DNA from: Salvator merianae
Lineage: Eukaryota > Chordata > Lepidosauria > Squamata > Teiidae
NCBI GenBank assembly: GCA_003586115.2
Contig: QVOM02000042.1
Coordinates: forward strand, 71,298,101 to 71,362,100
DNA length: 64,000 bases
Reading direction: 5' to 3'
Made by a program: the position numbers and the translations under genes
The notes under the pieces: model-generated
Databases searched by the model: none
Told to the model about the DNA's origin: nothing
What the model saw: only the letters and a program-made list of their open reading frames with translations
In this document: one piece after another, positions 60,498 to 64,000 of the stretch
Numbering within the stretch: position 1 is the stretch's first letter
Layout: the number at the start of each line of letters is the position of its first letter

Positions 60498-62800
60498 CAT
60501 AGAATCATAGAATCATAGAGTTGGAAGGGACCTCTAGGGTCATCGAGTCCAACCCCCTGCTCAATGCAGGATTCACTAAAGCATCCCAGACAGATAACTG
60601 TCCAGCCTCTCCTTGAAGACCTCCAGCGAAGGAGAGCCTACCACCTCCTGTGGCAACCTGTTCCAATGACTGATTGCCCTTACGGTCAGGAAGTTTTTCC
60701 TAATATCTAGCCTGTATCTACTCCCTTGAAGTTTCATCCCATTGTTTCTAGTCCTTCCTTCTTGCGCAACTGAGAATAGGGCCAATCCTTCTGCACTGTG
60801 ACAGCCCTTCAGATACTTGAAAACAGCTATCATGTCTCCTCTCAGTCTTCTCTTCTGCAGGCTAAACATTCCTAGGTCCTTTAACCGTTCCTCGTAGGAC
60901 ATGGTTTGCAGACCACTCACCATGTTGGTAGCCCTTCTCTGAACTTGTTCCAGTTTGTCAATGTCTTTTTTAAACTGGGGTGCCCAGAACTGGACACAAT
61001 ACTCCAGATGAGGTCTGACCAAGGAAGAGTAAAGTGGGACAATTACTTCTCGTGATCTAGACTCTATACACCTCTTGATACAGCCCAGGATGGTATTTGC
61101 CTTTTTTGCCGCTGCATCACACTGTTGACTCATGTTTAATCTGTGATCTACTAGTACACCCAGATCCTTTTCGCATGTGCTGCTGCTCAGCGAGATTCCC
61201 CCCATTCTGTATTGGATATTGTCATTTTTCTTACCCAGATGTAAAACTTTGCATTTCTCCCTGTTAAATGTCATTCTGTTAGTTTCAGCCCACTGTTCAA
61301 GCTTGTCCAAATCCTTTTGAATCCTCTCCTTCTCCTCCCTAGTGTTAGCAAGCCCTCCTAGCTTTGTGTCATCTGCAAATTTGATCAGCGTCCCCTCGAC
61401 ACCTTCATCCAGATCGTTTATAAAAATGTTGAACAGCAATGGGCCCAAGACAGAGCCTTGCGGTACCCCACTCAAGACAGTCTTCCAATCGGATGTGAAG
61501 CCATTTATGACCACTCTTTGAGTACGATCACTAAGCCAGTTATGAATCCACCTAACAGTTGTCCTGTCAATCCCATATTTGATCATTCTTTCAATAAGTA
61601 TAGTATGAGACACCTTGTCAAATGCTTTGCTAAAGTCAAGATATACTATGTCCACAGCCTTTCCTTGATCGATCCATCCAGTAATTTTGTCATAAAAGGA
61701 AATAAGATTAGTCTGGCATGACTTGTTTGTTACAAATCCATGTTGGCTTTGGTTAATTACTGCATTCCCATCCAAGTGCTCCCATATGTGCTGTTTAATG
61801 ATTTGTTCAAATATCTTGCCTGGTATTGAAGTCAGGCTCACAGGCCTGTAGTTGCCTGGGTCAGCCTTCTTTCCTTTTTTAAAGATAGGTACAACATTTG
61901 CCCTTCTCCAATCTTCTGGGACTTCTCCTGTTATCCATGAGTTCTCAAATATCACGGAGAGTGGTTCAGCAATTATATCAGCTAATTCCTTCAGCACCCT
62001 AGGATGTAATTCATCTGGGCCTGGAGACTTGAATACATTTAAGTTTGCTAACTGTTCCCTCACCTTCTCCTTGTCCATACAGAGCCTTGATTCTCTTATT
62101 CCCTCAACAGCACAGTGAAGGCCAACTGATGTTTCCTTTCCTTTCTGAGAGAAAACAGATGCAAAATAGGAGTTCAGAAGTTCTGCCTTCTGAATATCGT
62201 TTTTGACCAAATCACCCTTCCCATTTTGTAAAGGTCCTATAGCTTCTTTGACTTTTCTTTTGCTTCTGACATACCCCCAAAAGCCTTTTTTATTGTTTTT
62301 GGCCTCTCTTGCAATCCTCAATTCATTTTTAGCTTTAGCCTTTTTGACACTTATCCTGCAGTTCCTGCAGATTGCATTATATTCTTCTTTTGATATGTCC
62401 CCCTCTTTCCATTTTTTAAACATTTCTTTTTTTCTTTTTAGCAAGTTATTAAGTTCAGGGTTCAAACACCCTGGTCTCTTTAGATGCTTGCCATTTTTTT
62501 TTCTTTTAGGAATTGTTAAAGATTGTGCCTCTAGAATCTCCTTTCTCAAAATTTCCCATCCTTCCTGGACATTTCTGTCCTTTAAGACATCCAGCCAATG
62601 GATCCTTCCTACCCTCCTTCTGAGTCCATCAAAATCTGCTCCTCTGAAATCTAACCTTGAAGTCCGAGTCCTGTCCGCTGTTTTTATCAGCTGAAGGGAG
62701 TGGCCAAATATGCTAATTGGCAGGGGTTTGGCAGGGGTTGTCATGATAGTTCATTGAGGGCACAGGCCTTTGTCCAATCACCCAATGCAAGGTCTTATGT
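60498..62800 (-). mobile_element. CR1 LINE, 5'-truncated, with open reverse-transcriptase frame
   Basis: The element runs on the minus strand and ends at 60498 in short direct repeats of the CR1 3' type (plus strand atagaatcatagaatcatag). It has a short 3' UTR with 'gagttggaagggacctctag' on the plus strand. The endonuclease-coding half is missing. What is left starts in the linker between endonuclease and reverse transcriptase. The 5' boundary near 62745-62808 is approximate. CR1 elements transpose by target-primed reverse transcription. Confidence 0.93.
60576..62744 (-). CDS. CR1 reverse transcriptase, 722 codons, N-terminally truncated
   Basis: The protein is the reverse-transcriptase half of CR1 ORF2, which would copy the LINE RNA at a nicked chromosomal site. 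Residues about 1-160 are the charged linker. Residues 241-244 are P-G-P-D. N-Y-R-P-V-S-L lies at 298-304. Motif A is L-D-F-S-K-A-F-D at 369-376. Motif B region is S-G-V-P-Q-G-S at 425-431, and catalytic F-A-D-D is at 456-459. The C-terminal thumb and tail end with W-N-R-L-P and S-L-E-V-F-K-E-R-L-D. All catalytic aspartates are present and no stop interrupts 2,166 bases. A full CR1 ORF2 is longer because it begins with an apurinic-like endonuclease, absent here. The chosen start is simply the first ATG after truncation, without promoter evidence, so expression is doubtful. The lack of decay indicates a recent insertion. Confidence 0.9.
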   Translation of the reverse strand: MTTPAKPLPISIFGHSLQLIKTADRTRTSRLDFRGADFDGLRRRVGRIHWLDVLKDRNVQEGWEILRKEILEAQSLTIPKRKKNGKHLKRPGCLNPELNNLLKRKKEMFKKWKEGDISKEEYNAICRNCRISVKKAKAKNELRIAREAKNNKKGFWGYVRSKRKVKEAIGPLQNGKGDLVKNDIQKAELLNSYFASVFSQKGKETSVGLHCAVEGIRESRLCMDKEKVREQLANLNVFKSPGPDELHPRVLKELADIIAEPLSVIFENSWITGEVPEDWRRANVVPIFKKGKKADPGNYRPVSLTSIPGKIFEQIIKQHIWEHLDGNAVINQSQHGFVTNKSCQTNLISFYDKITGWIDQGKAVDIVYLDFSKAFDKVSHTILIERMIKYGIDRTTVRWIHNWLSDRTQRVVINGFTSDWKTVLSGVPQGSVLGPLLFNIFINDLDEGVEGTLIKFADDTKLGGLANTREEKERIQKDLDKLEQWAETNRMTFNREKCKVLHLGKKNDNIQYRMGGISLSSSTCEKDLGVLVDHRLNMSQQCDAAAKKANTILGCIKRCIESRSREVIVPLYSSLVRPHLEYCVQFWAPQFKKDIDKLEQVQRRATNMVSGLQTMSYEERLKDLGMFSLQKRRLRGDMIAVFKYLKGCHSAEGLALFSVAQEGRTRNNGMKLQGSRYRLDIRKNFLTVRAISHWNRLPQEVVGSPSLEVFKERLDSYLSGML

Positions 62801-62808
62801 TCTTATGG

Positions 62809-63767
62809 CAGGTGCTTTGGAAGGCCTACCTGAATGCCCAGACTTTTGTCCTTGGTAAGATGGATGAAGCCATAGAGGTCAATATCATCAGCTTATAGTT
62901 AACACCTTACTTCAACATTTCTGATAGCCATTCCTTGTGGCCTCATAAAGATGTTTGGTTTTTTTAAAATTCTAACTTCTAGACAATATGGGAGCCTATA
63001 TAGATGTTGAAGAGTGTCAGGGGTAAGGTAGTGCCTTCTTGCACCCCACAAACTAGCTGCCAGGGCAACAAGGTACAATCACCCAATATTAGTCTCTGAA
63101 ATCAGTTCTGTAGATGAGGGTGGAACCTCTGTAGAACAGTACCCCTCTCACTCTGATTTACTCATCACCCCTCACACAGAACCCCATTATCTCATAGCCA
63201 CCTGAACCCTCCAGACAAGTTCTCTCACCTTCTTTTCCAGCTCTCAAAACTTGTTCGTTCACTAACCTTCCAAACTGTTTCTCATCCCACATTCTTCAAA
63301 TTGTCATGTCCTACTTATCACATTGTAACTTCAAAATCTGTGCTGTTGATCTGTAGCCTGCACACATGCCAGGGAGGGGGTATGACTGTGCACAGTCAGT
63401 CATGTGATGGGCAACTGAATTATGTAACATATGCACACACAATGCTTAATTTGTTGTCTGTCTGGAGCATTCTGCTCAGCACATGTCCAAATACCAAGTG
63501 AGGAGAGAAACAAAAGGAAGGTTTGCAGGCTGAAAGAGAAAACAGCAGGCTTTCACAGGCTTAAACTCTGAGGTATGTAGGCAGGAGAAGAACAAAGGGA
63601 ATTCCTGAAGGCTGCGAAGTATAGCTTTATAGCTTGGAGAAGGCTAAGGGAGGAGAAACGGAGGCTTGCAAGCTGTGGGGCTTGTGGAAGAGAAGGAGGC
63701 AAGCAAAGAGATTTGCAGTCTATAAGAGCTGGGGACAATAAGAGAGGAACACAAGGAGGTTTGTAGT
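62809..63767. other. Unassigned, possible old repeat at 62815-63110
   Basis: 62793-62808 ('ttatgttcttatgg') resembles a LINE 3' terminus. 62830-63110 has a feel of an old interspersed repeat ('gacttttgtccttggtaaga', 'catagaggtcaatatcatca') but I cannot place it. The purine-rich 63480-63760 shows no coding signal. Confidence 0.4.
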
Positions 63768-64000
63768 GGTGGCACGGTGGCGCAGAAGGCTAAGGCACTG
63801 ATCTTTCTATAGGTGGATCGGAGTTCAAGGCCCCTGTCTGCCGTGTAGAGGGGATGAGCGTCCTCTACTGGCCTCTAGCTCCAGCCACCCTAGCTGTTCG
63901 AAAGCAAGTAATTGCAAGTAGATAAATAGGGAGCATCACATTGTGTGATGCGGAAGATAGACAGATGTAAGCCTTCGGGCGAAAAAAGCGAGGCCGAGAA
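63768..64000 (+). mobile_element. tRNA-derived SINE, cut by window end
   Basis: The head 'ggtggcgcagaaggctaagg' has A-box form, and 'ggatcggagttcaagg' about 40 bases later has B-box form. Thus it carries an internal polymerase III promoter. The body includes 'agcaagtaattgcaagtag', 'ataaatagggagcatcac' and 'ttcgggcgaaaaaagcgagg'. The 'agataaataggga' block resembles other squamate tRNA-derived SINEs. The 3' end is outside the window. It looks little decayed. Confidence 0.75.

Noticed and set aside
61458..62694. Plus-strand frames of 87-163 codons
   Set aside because: They are antisense shadows of the CR1 reverse-transcriptase frame.
1..64000. Endogenous retrovirus or other viral insertion
   Set aside because: I saw no long terminal repeats, primer-binding site or gag/pol/env-like blocks. 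The reverse transcriptases present are of LINE type.

Overview
The window looks like nuclear DNA of a squamate reptile (lizard or snake). It is AT-rich, intron-poor in signal and full of transposon remains. The diagnostic mix is a CR1 LINE with a long open reverse-transcriptase frame (60498-62800, minus), a decayed BovB/RTE LINE (35570-37605, plus), Sauria-type tRNA-derived SINEs, and many foldback MITEs of kinds common in lizards. I cannot name the species. I see no protein-coding host exon, tRNA, rRNA, CRISPR array or bacterial gene organisation. The window is best read as intergenic or intronic sequence. LAYOUT: 1-24.8 kb is mostly unrecognised AT-rich DNA with SINE pieces (about 2.0, 4.4, 19.9 kb), a LINE 3' tail (19.3-19.9 kb), MITEs (2.7, 11.6, 13.0, 15.8, 23.6 kb) and microsatellites. 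24.8-26.8 kb is the one gene-like landmark: a GC-rich, partly CpG-rich block with alternating purine-rich and pyrimidine-rich tracts, GCC runs and G-quadruplex motifs. It could be a promoter with a non-coding first exon, but no exon can be proved. 26.8-35.5 kb holds long microsatellites (ATT, GGAA, CCT), a LINE C-terminal remnant and a foldback MITE. 35.6-37.6 kb is the BovB copy, split by a 431-bp MITE whose target-site duplication can be read directly. 38.7-58.7 kb is a dense field of MITEs, a hAT-type transposase pseudogene itself broken by a 132-bp foldback element, and a SINE whose head is repeated four times in tandem. 58.7-62.8 kb is LINE-rich, with the CR1 copy. The last 230 bases are another tRNA-derived SINE cut by the window edge. 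HOW THE PARTS RELATE: most foldback elements start with GG, end with CC and are flanked by three bases reading TAA, TTA or TAG. This points to one PIF/Harbinger-like mobilisation system whose autonomous transposase is not in the window. Nested insertions give a relative order: BovB and the hAT gene came first, and MITEs landed in them later. CR1 looks youngest, because its 722-codon frame is intact. I found no convincing new cellular system. The most notable items are the MITE swarm with its readable empty site, the tandemly expanded SINE head, and two strong palindromes.
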